Positions 8,869 to 17,930 of a stretch of 64,000 nucleotides of DNA are shown in pieces. Position numbers and translations under genes: made by a program. The stretch is from positions 1-64,000 of the forward strand of contig JAJOJF010000015.1 of the NCBI GenBank assembly GCA_021208885.1, in the 5' to 3' direction. The notes under the pieces were generated by a model. It saw only the letters and a list, made by a program, of their open reading frames with translations, did no database searches and was not told the origin of the DNA. Source of the DNA: Burkholderiaceae bacterium (GTDB lineage Bacteria > Pseudomonadota > Gammaproteobacteria > Burkholderiales > Burkholderiaceae_B). Each line of letters begins with the position of its first letter. Within the stretch, counting starts at the first letter, position 1.

Positions 8869-8922
8869 TCGAATCTGATTCGAGCACAACTTAAGCAACA
8901 ACAAGGGCAGGATTATCCTGCC
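8869..8922 (+). other. Two perfect inverted repeats in the nrdJ leader
   Basis: Positions 8869-8883 form a perfect palindrome, TCGAATC-T-GATTCGA. Positions 8906-8922 form GGCAGGA-TTA-TCCTGCC, a seven-base-pair hairpin ending about six bases before the ACGGAG ribosome binding site of nrdJ. They could be a protein operator and a translation-modulating hairpin respectively. I see no conserved cobalamin-riboswitch core in the leader. Confidence 0.4.
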
Positions 8923-8942
8923 GCCAACGGAGCAGTCACAGC

Positions 8943-11333
8943 ATGACCACCCTTCAAGACATCACAAATATGCAACCGATCAGCCTTGACGTTCTGGCCG
9001 AGAAGTATCTAAAGCCAGGTGAACACTGCGCAGACGATATCTATCGTCGTGTAGCCCACGCATTGGCAAGCGTAGAGACCAAAGACAAGGCTAGCTGGCA
9101 AGACAAGTTTCTACAGAATCTAAAGCGGGGTGCCATTGGTGCTGGCCGCATTATGAGTGCCGCTGGCACTGATATTGAAGCCACGCTGATTAACTGCTTT
9201 GTTCAGCCCGTCGGTGACTGCATTCAGGGTAAAGACAAGGATGGCTACCCGGGCATTTATGAAGCGCTGCGTGAAGCAGCCGAAACCATGCGTCGTGGCG
9301 GTGGCGTAGGCTATGACTTCTCCCGCATCCGTCCCAAGGGTGCGCGTGTCAAAGGCACGGCCTCAATCGCATCAGGCCCGTGCAGCTATATCAACGTGTT
9401 TGACCAGTCATGTTCCACGGTCGAGAGCGCGGGTGCGCGCCGTGGCGCCCAAATGGGCGTGCTACGCGTCGACCATCCAGACGTGCAGGAATTCATCACC
9501 GCCAAGCGCACCCCCGGACGTTGGAACAATTTCAACGTGTCGATTGGCGTGACCGATGCGTTCATGCAAGCCATCGAGCAAGATGCCGACTGGCCATTGA
9601 CCCACACGGCTGAGCCGAGCGAGGCGCTAAGACAGCAGGGTGCCAAACAGCTAGAAGACGGGCGTTGGGTCTACCGCACCGTTCGCGCTCGTGAGCTTTG
9701 GGACACAGTGATGCAGTCAGCCTACGATTTCGCTGAGCCCGGAATCTTGTTTTTAGACAACATCAACCGGGATAACAACCTGCGCTATTGCGAGCGCATT
9801 GATGCCACCAACCCATGCGGCGAACAGCCCCTGCCCTCCTATGGTTGCTGCGATCTGGGCCCGATCATTCTGACACGCTTTGTCAATCATCCATTTGGAC
9901 ATGATGGCCAAGCTTCATTTGATTTCCAAGGATTCAGTGAAGTTGTCGCTACGCAAGTGCGAGCACTCGATAACGTGCTTGATGTCACTTTCTGGCCGCT
10001 AAAAGAGCAACACGAGCAGGCCATGGCCAAACGCCGTATTGGTGTGGGTTTTACGGGCCTCGGCGATACACTGGTCATGCTGGGATTGCGCTACGGCCAT
10101 CACGATGGCCGCGAAATGGCAACACGGATTGCACGTACCATGCGTGATGTTGCCTATCGAGCCTCCGTTGAGCTAGCTAAGGAAAAAGGCGCTTTCCCTG
10201 AGTTTGACGCAGCCAAGTATCTCGAAGATGGCACATTTGCCAGCCGTCTGCCCGATGACATCAAAGCTGACATCTCCAAGCACGGCATTCGCAACAGCCA
10301 TCTGATTTCAATCGCACCAACAGGCACAGTAAGCCTGGCCTTTGCAGACAACGCCTCAAACGGCATTGAGCCTGCATTCTCCTGGCGCTACCAACGTAAA
10401 AAACGCGAAGCCGACGGCACTATCCAGGAATATGCCGTTGAGGACCACGCCTGGCGCTTGTATCGCGAGCTTGGCGGTGACGTCGACAATCTACCAGACT
10501 ATTTCATCTCAGCCTTAGAGCTCTCGGCTAGCGATCACATTGCCATGATGGAAGCGGTTCAGCCTTACGTCGACACAGCCATCTCTAAGACCGTCAACGT
10601 CCCGGCTGACTATCCCTATGAGGATTTCAAGCAACTCTACGCTCAGGCTTGGGCAGCTAATCTCAAAGGCCTAGCAACGTATCGGCCTAACAGTATCCTG
10701 GGCTCGGTGCTGTCCACCACAGCAGAACCAGTCAAGGCTGAAACACCTGCCATCGACCCAATGCGTGCGGTGATTGAAAAACGCCCCAAGGGTGGCTTGC
10801 CAGCGGTGGCCGAGAAGATCGAATACGTCACCCAAGAAGGACAAAAGACGCTTTATATCGTAGTGTCCTTTATCCCAATGCCTGACCCCGAAACTGGCGA
10901 GACCATTGAACGAGCGATTGAGTTCTTTATGCCTGTGGGCCAAAGCGACCAGTCACAACAATGGATTACCGCCAGCATGCGACTGTTGTCACTGGCCGCT
11001 CGTGGTGGGTTCTTGGAACGCGCCCTAAGCGACATGCGTAAAGTGGTTTGGGATCGTGGTCCGGTGCGCCTAGGCACACTGGCAAAGTCAGACGGCACTG
11101 AGGTACCACGCTGGCATGATTCGGAAGTGGCAGCCATCGCCTATGCCATACAACGCATTATTGATCGTCGCCGCGGTCTGGTCACCGAGGGCACTGAGAT
11201 ATCAGAGACTGCGCCAGACAACAACGCAACCATGGGTGGGCGTAAATGCCCCGAATGCGGTGCGCACGCCATGATCCGCAAAGACGGCTGCGACTACTGC
11301 ACAGCATGCGGCAGCCTTGGCAGTTGCGGTTAA
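8943..11333 (+). CDS. nrdJ: Adenosylcobalamin-dependent (class II) ribonucleoside-diphosphate reductase
   Basis: This enzyme reduces ribonucleotides to deoxyribonucleotides using adenosylcobalamin and needs no oxygen. The 796-residue protein shows the class II layout: Cys85 in INCFVQP, the finger-loop motif NPCGEQPLP at 290-298 with the predicted thiyl-radical Cys292, the following GCCDLG near 301 with the second redox cysteine, and a C-terminal zinc-ribbon-like tail with the spacing KCPECG and CDYCTACGSLGSCG that reduces the active site. It is preceded by ACGGAG and is the sole gene of its unit, ending at a strong terminator. The upstream NrdR boxes support its role. Confidence 0.93.
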   Translation: MTTLQDITNMQPISLDVLAEKYLKPGEHCADDIYRRVAHALASVETKDKASWQDKFLQNLKRGAIGAGRIMSAAGTDIEATLINCFVQPVGDCIQGKDKDGYPGIYEALREAAETMRRGGGVGYDFSRIRPKGARVKGTASIASGPCSYINVFDQSCSTVESAGARRGAQMGVLRVDHPDVQEFITAKRTPGRWNNFNVSIGVTDAFMQAIEQDADWPLTHTAEPSEALRQQGAKQLEDGRWVYRTVRARELWDTVMQSAYDFAEPGILFLDNINRDNNLRYCERIDATNPCGEQPLPSYGCCDLGPIILTRFVNHPFGHDGQASFDFQGFSEVVATQVRALDNVLDVTFWPLKEQHEQAMAKRRIGVGFTGLGDTLVMLGLRYGHHDGREMATRIARTMRDVAYRASVELAKEKGAFPEFDAAKYLEDGTFASRLPDDIKADISKHGIRNSHLISIAPTGTVSLAFADNASNGIEPAFSWRYQRKKREADGTIQEYAVEDHAWRLYRELGGDVDNLPDYFISALELSASDHIAMMEAVQPYVDTAISKTVNVPADYPYEDFKQLYAQAWAANLKGLATYRPNSILGSVLSTTAEPVKAETPAIDPMRAVIEKRPKGGLPAVAEKIEYVTQEGQKTLYIVVSFIPMPDPETGETIERAIEFFMPVGQSDQSQQWITASMRLLSLAARGGFLERALSDMRKVVWDRGPVRLGTLAKSDGTEVPRWHDSEVAAIAYAIQRIIDRRRGLVTEGTEISETAPDNNATMGGRKCPECGAHAMIRKDGCDYCTACGSLGSCG

Positions 11334-11367
11334 AGCTAGAACCGACGGGTGCGAATGATCGACCACA

Positions 11368-11398
11368 AACCACCCCCGTGCTTCGGGGGTGGTTTTTT
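11368..11398 (+). terminator. Rho-independent terminator after nrdJ
   Basis: An 11-bp GC-rich stem (AACCACCCCCG pairing with CGGGGGTGGTT) with a five-base loop is followed by a run of T. It lies 35 bases after the nrdJ stop and before the convergent TRAP permease gene. Confidence 0.9.
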
Positions 11399-11473
11399 AG
11401 CAGACCCTTCAAAAGGGGATGGCGTTTACCGCTCGCGGATCTATCGGCCTCTTGTGTGCCTCGGCATCACGAG

Positions 11474-13426
11474 TCAGGCAACCACAGTTGCTGGTGGGTC
11501 TTTTCTCTTTTTGAGAAACTGCACCAGCGCCGCAAGCACCGCCAGAGCGAACCCAGTGAGGTCAGTCGTTAGTCCACCAGAAATCAGAAGAATCGATGCC
11601 GCCAGCAAGACAAGACGTATCCAGCCTTTTGCCAACCCAAAGTACCAGCTTTGTAGTGCGGCTGCCAGCAAATAAACACCCACTAGCGCCGTGAAGGAGT
11701 AGTGAACGATCTGCCAAATGTCGTCACTTTGCAAGAGCAAAGCTGGGCTGTAGAAAAACATGAATGGCACCAAAAACGCTGCCATGCCGTAAATAAAAGA
11801 CGTGACCGATGTTTTCATGGGATCGCTGCCCGCGATAGCAGCGCCCGCATAGGCAGCCAATGCAACTGGCGGCGTGATCGCCGAGATGACGGCGTAATAG
11901 AAAACAAACATGTGAGCAACCAGCGGACTGATGCCGAGTTTGATCAAGCCGGGAGCAACAACAGAAGCAGCCACAGCATAAGCAGCTGTCGTTGGCATGC
12001 CCATCCCGAGAATGATTGCAATCACCATGGCAAATATCAAAGCCATGAGCTGGCTCTGCCCGGCGATATCAAGAATCATGTTGGAGAAGCGCCCACCAAT
12101 GCCAGTCAAGCCAATCACACCAACGATCAGTCCAGCACAAGCGCAGACTGCAATCAATTGGATCGTGCCTTTGGCTCCCAGATGCAGTGCATCTATCACA
12201 CCGCGTGGCCCCATACGGTCTTGTACCGTCAACCAACTCACCACCAGCGTGCTAAACATGGCAAGCGTGCCGGATCTGATCACCGAATAGCCCATCACCA
12301 GGCCACCAATCAAAATAACCAGCGGAGCAAACAAATAGATCCGCTTGAGCATGGCCACCAGTGATGGCAGCTCATCGCCCGAGAGTCCTGTCATATTTAG
12401 ACGCTTGGACTCATTGTCAACCATAAAGTAGACCGCAAGGAAATAGAGAGCTGCAGGAAGCGTTCCTGCAACGATCAACTCAAAATACGGGATGCCAGTG
12501 ATCTCAGCCATGATAAATATGCCGGCACCCATGACTGGCGGCATGAGCTGACCACCTGTAGAGGCCGCCGCTTCGATAGCGGCTGCACTGCGTGGCGGAT
12601 AGCCAACTTTTTTCATCAAAGGAATCGTGAAGGTGCCTGTCGCGGCAACATTACCTGCGGAGGTTCCATTAATCGTGCCCATCAAAGCACTGGAGAGAAC
12701 GGCCACCTTGGCTGGTCCACCACGGGCTTTGCCGGCAATGGCGAAAGCAAAATTAATAAAATAGTCACCGACCTTTGAAACTTGCAAAAAAGCAGAGAAA
12801 GTAATGAATAGGATGATGTAGGTCGACGAGACCGCCGTTGTGGGCCCAAACACGCCCTCCATTGAATAAACAAAAGAGAACAATAAATCCGGTGAGATGC
12901 CCCGGTGATAGAGCACGCCGGGCATCCAGGGGCCAACCACGCAATACAACAAAAAGATCACCGAGATGATTGGCAAAGCCAATCCGGCTGAACGCCGAGT
13001 GATCTCCAGAATCAATAACGTTCCAATGGCACCAATTACAACATCCCCTGAAGTGGGTGCAGCACCAGCGCGAAACAGGAGGAAATCGAGATTAATGAAG
13101 ATATAAACAAAACACGCAATGCTAGCCAGAATAGCAACCCAATCAACAATAGGGATGCCGGTCTCTGACTTTTTACCGATGCTGTACATCATGAAACCCA
13201 GCGCACAGCCAAACGACACATGCGCGCTGCGATACAACCACGGATCCATCGGATACAAATTCAATACCAAGATGTGAAATGCCGTAAACGCAACACATCC
13301 CCAAAAAAATATCTGCTTTTCAAAAGGTCTCAGATTTCGCTGTTCACCACCGACTTCCGCATCTTCGACAGCATGAGCAGCCTTGGCATTTAGATCGGGA
13401 TGGGAGACAGAATCAACGTGGGACAT
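11474..13426 (-). CDS. TRAP transporter fused permease, 4TM/12TM (TAXI type)
   Basis: This membrane protein carries both the small (DctQ-like) and large (DctM-like) permease domains of a TRAP transporter in one chain of 650 residues. The N-terminal third has about four to five helices (from roughly residue 35 to 180). The rest is the 12-helix DctM-type domain with glycine-rich segments such as GTINGTSAGNVAATG near 253 and LGMGMPTTAAYAVAA near 464. Fused permeases typically partner with TAXI-family binding proteins, and such a gene lies directly upstream. The pair is separated by a stem-loop at 13452-13478. Transport is driven by an ion gradient. The substrate is unknown; dicarboxylates or amino acids are typical. 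Confidence 0.9.
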   Translation of the reverse strand: MSHVDSVSHPDLNAKAAHAVEDAEVGGEQRNLRPFEKQIFFWGCVAFTAFHILVLNLYPMDPWLYRSAHVSFGCALGFMMYSIGKKSETGIPIVDWVAILASIACFVYIFINLDFLLFRAGAAPTSGDVVIGAIGTLLILEITRRSAGLALPIISVIFLLYCVVGPWMPGVLYHRGISPDLLFSFVYSMEGVFGPTTAVSSTYIILFITFSAFLQVSKVGDYFINFAFAIAGKARGGPAKVAVLSSALMGTINGTSAGNVAATGTFTIPLMKKVGYPPRSAAAIEAAASTGGQLMPPVMGAGIFIMAEITGIPYFELIVAGTLPAALYFLAVYFMVDNESKRLNMTGLSGDELPSLVAMLKRIYLFAPLVILIGGLVMGYSVIRSGTLAMFSTLVVSWLTVQDRMGPRGVIDALHLGAKGTIQLIAVCACAGLIVGVIGLTGIGGRFSNMILDIAGQSQLMALIFAMVIAIILGMGMPTTAAYAVAASVVAPGLIKLGISPLVAHMFVFYYAVISAITPPVALAAYAGAAIAGSDPMKTSVTSFIYGMAAFLVPFMFFYSPALLLQSDDIWQIVHYSFTALVGVYLLAAALQSWYFGLAKGWIRLVLLAASILLISGGLTTDLTGFALAVLAALVQFLKKRKDPPATVVA

Positions 13427-13451
13427 AATCAGGATCCGTAAAATCGAAAAT

Positions 13452-13478
13452 ACCCCTGTGATTCAAAATCACAGGGGT
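13452..13478 (-). terminator. Intercistronic stem-loop between TRAP binding protein and permease
   Basis: A perfect 12-bp inverted repeat, ACCCCTGTGATT paired with AATCACAGGGGT around a three-base loop, lies between the two genes. On the minus strand it is followed only by a broken T run (ATTTTCGATTTT). It may act as a partial terminator or as an RNA-stabilising element, so that more binding protein than permease is made. This is inferred from comparable transporter operons. Confidence 0.65.
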
Positions 13479-13501
13479 TTAAGTCTAGCTTTGTCGTTCA
13501 A

Positions 13502-14482
13502 TCACATCGCGCCGGGATTCAACTGGATACCCTTCTCCTGAAAGTACTTGACTGCACCCGGATGGAAGGTCAAGAAATCGTTTTTCGCTGCATTCTGAGG
13601 AATCGTTTCTTTGGCAGCGGCGTGACCTTGGACCATCGCGGCGTTGTTCTCCATGACGGCCTTGGTCAACTCATATACCAAGCTGTCTGGCAAATCTTTG
13701 TTAGCGACAGCAAAGTTAAACAAGCCGACGGTGCTCATATCTTCAGCCTGAGTGCGGTAAGTGCCTTTCGGGATGACAGTGGACACTACCTCAGGCGCAG
13801 CCTGACGAATCTTGGCGATCTCGTCATCGGTAAATCCGAAGAAGGTAACCGGACGCTGAGCTTCGATCTCAGAGAATGCAGGAATCGGTTGGCCAGCAGC
13901 AAAACAGAAGGCATCAATCAAGCCATCACCCAACTGGCCTGCCATGTCTGAGGCACCGCCGTTACGAACAGTCACCTTCATGCCAAGCGCATCAAAAAAT
14001 ATCGGGAAATACGTACCAGGGGTACCAGCACGGGGGCCTACACCGACATTCTTGCCATTCAGATCTGAAAAGCTCTTGATGCCTGAGCTCTGGTTGGTAA
14101 CACAAGCAAAAGGCGTGTCATACATCGGAAACATTGCACGCACGTTTTGATGTTTTTTGCCATTGGCCCAGCCTTTGCCGTTCCAACCGTTGTAGGCGAC
14201 ACCCATGGTCACCATGCCAAGGTCAATGTTGTTACCGTCAACCAGAATCATGTTCTGGTTTGGACCTTGCGTTTGTTGAGTCGAGACGTTAACGCCCGTT
14301 TTTTCGCTCATGATGTTCGCAGCAACGCCACCATAGACGAAGTAAACGCCACCAACAGAAGCGGTCCCAAGCGTCAGACTCTTGGGCCAATTTGACTTGT
14401 CTTGAGCCAATGCCACCGAGGACATCGAAACTGCTGCCAAAACGGCAACCGAGCTTTGAGTAAGTAGACGTGAGAATTTCAT
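13502..14482 (-). CDS. TAXI family TRAP transporter solute-binding protein
   Basis: A periplasmic binding protein of 326 residues with a clear Sec signal peptide ending ALAQ near residue 27. The N-terminal mature part contains GTASVGGVYFVYGG, the start typical of TAXI-family proteins, followed by NVSTQQTQGPNQN and later NGKNVGVGPRAGTPG. It delivers its ligand to the fused permease encoded just downstream. Its ATG is preceded by GGAGAC. A good sigma-70-like promoter lies about 100 bases upstream. The ligand cannot be told from the sequence. Confidence 0.9.
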   Translation of the reverse strand: MKFSRLLTQSSVAVLAAVSMSSVALAQDKSNWPKSLTLGTASVGGVYFVYGGVAANIMSEKTGVNVSTQQTQGPNQNMILVDGNNIDLGMVTMGVAYNGWNGKGWANGKKHQNVRAMFPMYDTPFACVTNQSSGIKSFSDLNGKNVGVGPRAGTPGTYFPIFFDALGMKVTVRNGGASDMAGQLGDGLIDAFCFAAGQPIPAFSEIEAQRPVTFFGFTDDEIAKIRQAAPEVVSTVIPKGTYRTQAEDMSTVGLFNFAVANKDLPDSLVYELTKAVMENNAAMVQGHAAAKETIPQNAAKNDFLTFHPGAVKYFQEKGIQLNPGAM

Positions 14483-14591
14483 GCGAGAGTCTCCAAAAAA
14501 GACGGATTATTGATTTGCAATCACGGCGATAAGGCTACCATTGATACCATCGGGTAGGATCAGGACATACCCCTAGTAAAGCCGGATAGAG

Positions 14592-14620
14592 ATCATACGT
14601 TTCATTGACGAAAGTCACAA
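14592..14620 (-). promoter_or_regulatory. Sigma-70-type promoter of the TAXI-TRAP operon
   Basis: On the minus strand TTGTGA (14620-14615) and TATGAT (14597-14592) are separated by 17 bases. Transcription would start near 14585, leaving a leader of about 100 bases before the binding-protein ATG. The hexamers match consensus at four and five of six positions. Confidence 0.6.
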
Positions 14621-14705
14621 CTCGAGTAGACCCGAAAAAGCCCTGCATACTCACGCAGCCACGCAAATAAGCCATGCATTTGACAGCCATCAGGTTAACG
14701 AACCT

Positions 14706-15626
14706 TTACGCTCGATGCAGGCTGTACTTTTCTGATATGTATCTGGCTGTCATAAGGTCAAGATGCGCCCCACCGCCATTCTTGAATACGGTGATCTCGT
14801 TTTCAGATTGACGACTGAAACCACCGCAGGCCAGATCGTAGAAATCTGCCACCACAGCAGTTGGATCGATAACCCCAGCGTCGATCGGCATTTTCAATTC
14901 ACCAATATGGTGAACCGTCGTCTCACGACTATCGACAAACAAGTTTGCGCGCCGCAACACTTCATCATCTGCCTCTCTCATGTCTGCCCGATAGGCACCG
15001 ATGAGATCGAGATGCTGCCCAGGTTTTAGCCACTGACCCTTAATCAAAGGATCTTTTGAAAGCGTGGCACAGCTAATAACATCAGCCTGGCGAACAGCCG
15101 ACTCAAGATCCTCGGCAAGCACAACCCCAGGCATACGGCTCACCAAAGCTTGCGCGCTTTCAAGCCTGTGGTTCCAAACCTGAAATCGTGCATTCGGAAA
15201 CAGGCTTTGATAAGCCGACAAGGCCGTCGAAGCGATGCGCCCTGCACCCACAATCAAAACACGCTCGCTGTCGGGACGAGCGAGCCTAGTCGCAGCCAGA
15301 AAGCTATCACCCACGGTCTTGTAGCGCGTGACCAAATCAAAATCGACCATGGCTTCCAAGGCGCCAGTCTGATCAGCATACAGCGTCACGCTGCCCTGCA
15401 CCGACGGCAACTGAATCTTTGCATTGCCCGGAAAAATCGTGGCGACTTTAACCGCCATGCCAAGACCGTCAATCCAGGCTGAGCGCATCAGCAATGTCTG
15501 GTCGCCGCGCGTCAGAAAGCTGTCGGTGATCTTCGCGCGAGAACGCTTGTGACCATCTTCAATGGCGTGCGCAAGCTCGACCCAACTCAACTGGGATTGA
15601 ACATCGCTTGCCGACACGATCTGCAT
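14706..15626 (-). CDS. Ornithine cyclodeaminase / mu-crystallin family protein
   Basis: An NAD(P)-binding enzyme of 306 residues related to ornithine cyclodeaminase, alanine dehydrogenase and ketimine reductases. The Rossmann motif is VLIVGAGRIAS near residue 124, and an N-terminal KVATIFPGN segment near 61-69 carries the substrate-side lysine region. The ATG at 15626 is used because GGAGGT sits nine bases before it; a longer frame would run into pqiC. The start lies 16 bases after the pqiC stop, so it may be the last gene of the pqi unit. Family members differ in substrate and the exact reaction is not clear. Confidence 0.85.
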   Translation of the reverse strand: MQIVSASDVQSQLSWVELAHAIEDGHKRSRAKITDSFLTRGDQTLLMRSAWIDGLGMAVKVATIFPGNAKIQLPSVQGSVTLYADQTGALEAMVDFDLVTRYKTVGDSFLAATRLARPDSERVLIVGAGRIASTALSAYQSLFPNARFQVWNHRLESAQALVSRMPGVVLAEDLESAVRQADVISCATLSKDPLIKGQWLKPGQHLDLIGAYRADMREADDEVLRRANLFVDSRETTVHHIGELKMPIDAGVIDPTAVVADFYDLACGGFSRQSENEITVFKNGGGAHLDLMTARYISEKYSLHRA

Positions 15627-15642
15627 CTGAAACAACCTCCGC

Positions 15643-16254
15643 TCACTGGCAGCGGGTGCCCGGCCCGGACTGACCTGTTTGCCAACCACGGCTGATGGCT
15701 TGTGCCAGCTTTTGAATATTCAACTGCTGCGCCTTGACCAGCGGTGCTACCCCCGGTTCAACCATTTCGCGTACTTGGGTATAACAAACCAACCGACCTG
15801 CTTTATTCGAAGTTGATGCGGGTACAACTTGCCAAACCACAGCAAGCTCTGCATATTGACCTGGGACCAAATCAAACCTTTGCACATCAATCGACAGACT
15901 AGTGACGCGCTTATCACCGCTGGCTTGAGTCTTAGAGACCGGTGGCATGCCGAGTTCGTGGGTGAGTGCCACAGCCAATGCATTATTGAATTGCTTGCCC
16001 AAAGGCGCAGTCCATCGATCATGTGCGAGCTTCATTAGTTGATCACCAGACTGACGCACAATAATGAGCGTGTCATCTACCGGCGAGGGCACCGATACTG
16101 AAGCAATCGTGTAGAGACCAACCGAGGTTAGCGCAGAGCGTTTTGTCTGTTCGTTGCTCGCTGGCGCGGTCAGCGTGTAATAAACATTAGGTTGGCTGGC
16201 ACAACCAACCAACCAGAACATCATCACGCCAATAAAACCGAGTTTCTTGATCAC
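15643..16254 (-). CDS. pqiC: PqiC/YmbA-family outer membrane lipoprotein
   Basis: A small lipoprotein of 203 residues. The lipobox is LVGC at about residues 15-18, followed by SQPNVYYTLTAP, the usual start of the YmbA/PqiC domain (formerly DUF330). PqiC sits at the outer membrane end of the PqiABC system, a tunnel thought to move phospholipids across the periplasm. The GTG start overlaps the pqiB stop (GTGA). The weak family conservation is normal. Confidence 0.88.
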   Translation of the reverse strand: MIKKLGFIGVMMFWLVGCASQPNVYYTLTAPASNEQTKRSALTSVGLYTIASVSVPSPVDDTLIIVRQSGDQLMKLAHDRWTAPLGKQFNNALAVALTHELGMPPVSKTQASGDKRVTSLSIDVQRFDLVPGQYAELAVVWQVVPASTSNKAGRLVCYTQVREMVEPGVAPLVKAQQLNIQKLAQAISRGWQTGQSGPGTRCQ

Positions 16255-17897
16255 TTTTCAGCCCCCAACGTTTCACGCGAATAAGAGGTAGTGGGTTCTC
16301 CGAAGAGCAACGAATTGGGTCGTTCACGCAACTCATCAACAAACTGTCTTGTAGAACGCAGAACTTCATCGAGATCCTGAATCGCTTGCCCAACCTGCGC
16401 TGGCAACTCATCGCTAGAGGCCAATATCCGATTTACGTCATCAAGCGTGCCCTGCAATTTCTGAAGTGTTTCAGTCAGCTCTGGTGTCAAGGTCTTGTTC
16501 ACGCTACGACCTACGGCAGTGAGTTCCTTCAGTGAATCCTCAAGGTCTTTGCCGATCTTCTCAAACGGGATCTTGTCAATGTGATCAATGATTTCACTGA
16601 TTTGTCGTTTCAAGTCATCGAATGTCTGGGACGAAACCGTGGGGATCTGAACCGGAAGAGATCCGTCAAACGCTGGCCCAGTGGGTGTCCCAACCCTATT
16701 GACCAGCTCGATATAGAGCCCACCCGTGAGCAAGCTTCCCTGTTGCAACTGAGCCCGCATTCCCAGATCAATTGCTTGTTGAACGAGCCTCGCCAGTGTC
16801 TGCGGGTCACGCTCTTTGACCTGAATATGCTCGTAGGCAGCGCCTAGCATTGCGGGGTAAAGCGTAGCCTTGACCCGTGTGTAGAAACTATTGTCGCTAG
16901 GATCCAGATCAAGCTCCACCGTATCAACCACGCCAATTTGAACGCCATGAAAATCAATCGCAGAGCCAACCTCTAACCCGCGCGTGGACTGATTAAAGCG
17001 CATCTCGATTGGAACGTTTGGCCCTTCAGGTACGGACTTGGCTAAGTGCCGACTTTCGAACAGCTTGAACACAAAATCCTCAGCAACAGGTGCATCTGGC
17101 CCGAACGAGGCAAACGATATACCGCCAGAGAGCAGCGACGCGAGCGAACCAACATGCACCTGCAAGCCGTTGGGCCCAAGCCCGACCTGAACGCCACTGT
17201 CGTTCCAGAAACGCGTGTTGGCATTGACGTATTTGTCGTAGGGGTCATGCACAAAAACATCGATATCGACGTGCTTGCCTGCCTTGTCAAGATCGTAGTC
17301 AGTCACCACGCCTACGGGAATTCTTAAAAAATAGACAGGCGTTCCCGTCTGAATTGAGCCCAACGTTGGTGCACGCAACTTAAATGTTGCGCCAGGACGG
17401 TCACTGGTGATCGGGGGTGGCATTTCCAAGCCAACGAAGTCGTACTGATTAGGCTTGGCATCACCCGGTGCTTTTGTATCGACCTCGATATATGACCCGG
17501 AAAACAAAGTCGCTAGCCCCGATATGCCGGTCACACCGATGGTAGGCTTAACTACCCAGAATTGGGAGCCGTCGTTGGCAAGTGACTCAGCGTCCTTATC
17601 TAACTGAGCAGTGACCACCACGCTTTCCCGACTTTTACTCAGCTGAATGTCGGTGACTAAACCAACCACAACATCGCGAAATTTGATGTGTGTTTTGCCT
17701 TCTTCAATGCCGCTGGCTGATTCAAACGAAATCTTGATTACTGGCCCGCGTGACGCCCACTCATTCCAAACGATAGAGGCACCCGTCAGAGCAGCCACGA
17801 TTGGGACAACCCATACCCATGCCAGATGGCGTTTATGACGGTGACCGACCTTCGGTCGCGGTGGAGCTGTTTGGTTGCCTGGGGTCAAATCAGTCAT
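16251..17897 (-). CDS. pqiB: MCE-domain intermembrane transport protein PqiB
   Basis: PqiB forms the hollow periplasmic needle of the lipid-transport complex. The 548-residue protein has one N-terminal membrane helix (about residues 25-45, LAWVWVVPIVAALTGASIVW) and three MCE domains. These begin near ISFESASGIEEGKTHIKF (54), TFKLRAPTLGSIQTGTPVYF (166) and IEMRFNQSTRGLEVGSAIDF (297). A C-terminal stretch rich in leucine, aspartate and glutamate (about 440-525) would form the coiled coil of the needle. The gene starts 33 bases after pqiA and overlaps pqiC. Confidence 0.93.
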   Translation of the reverse strand: MTDLTPGNQTAPPRPKVGHRHKRHLAWVWVVPIVAALTGASIVWNEWASRGPVIKISFESASGIEEGKTHIKFRDVVVGLVTDIQLSKSRESVVVTAQLDKDAESLANDGSQFWVVKPTIGVTGISGLATLFSGSYIEVDTKAPGDAKPNQYDFVGLEMPPPITSDRPGATFKLRAPTLGSIQTGTPVYFLRIPVGVVTDYDLDKAGKHVDIDVFVHDPYDKYVNANTRFWNDSGVQVGLGPNGLQVHVGSLASLLSGGISFASFGPDAPVAEDFVFKLFESRHLAKSVPEGPNVPIEMRFNQSTRGLEVGSAIDFHGVQIGVVDTVELDLDPSDNSFYTRVKATLYPAMLGAAYEHIQVKERDPQTLARLVQQAIDLGMRAQLQQGSLLTGGLYIELVNRVGTPTGPAFDGSLPVQIPTVSSQTFDDLKRQISEIIDHIDKIPFEKIGKDLEDSLKELTAVGRSVNKTLTPELTETLQKLQGTLDDVNRILASSDELPAQVGQAIQDLDEVLRSTRQFVDELRERPNSLLFGEPTTSYSRETLGAEK

Positions 17898-17930
17898 GAT
17901 GCAAGTTTTGTGGTCAATTGATGTCCGTAC

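Noticed and set aside
8720..8942. Cobalamin riboswitch before the B12-dependent reductase gene
   Set aside because: The leader lacks the conserved B12-box and the other core segments of this riboswitch class; only simple hairpins are visible.
11246..11675. Forward open frames of 108 codons overlapping the end of nrdJ, its terminator and the TRAP permease
   Set aside because: They run through a terminator hairpin and are shadows of the flanking genes in other frames.
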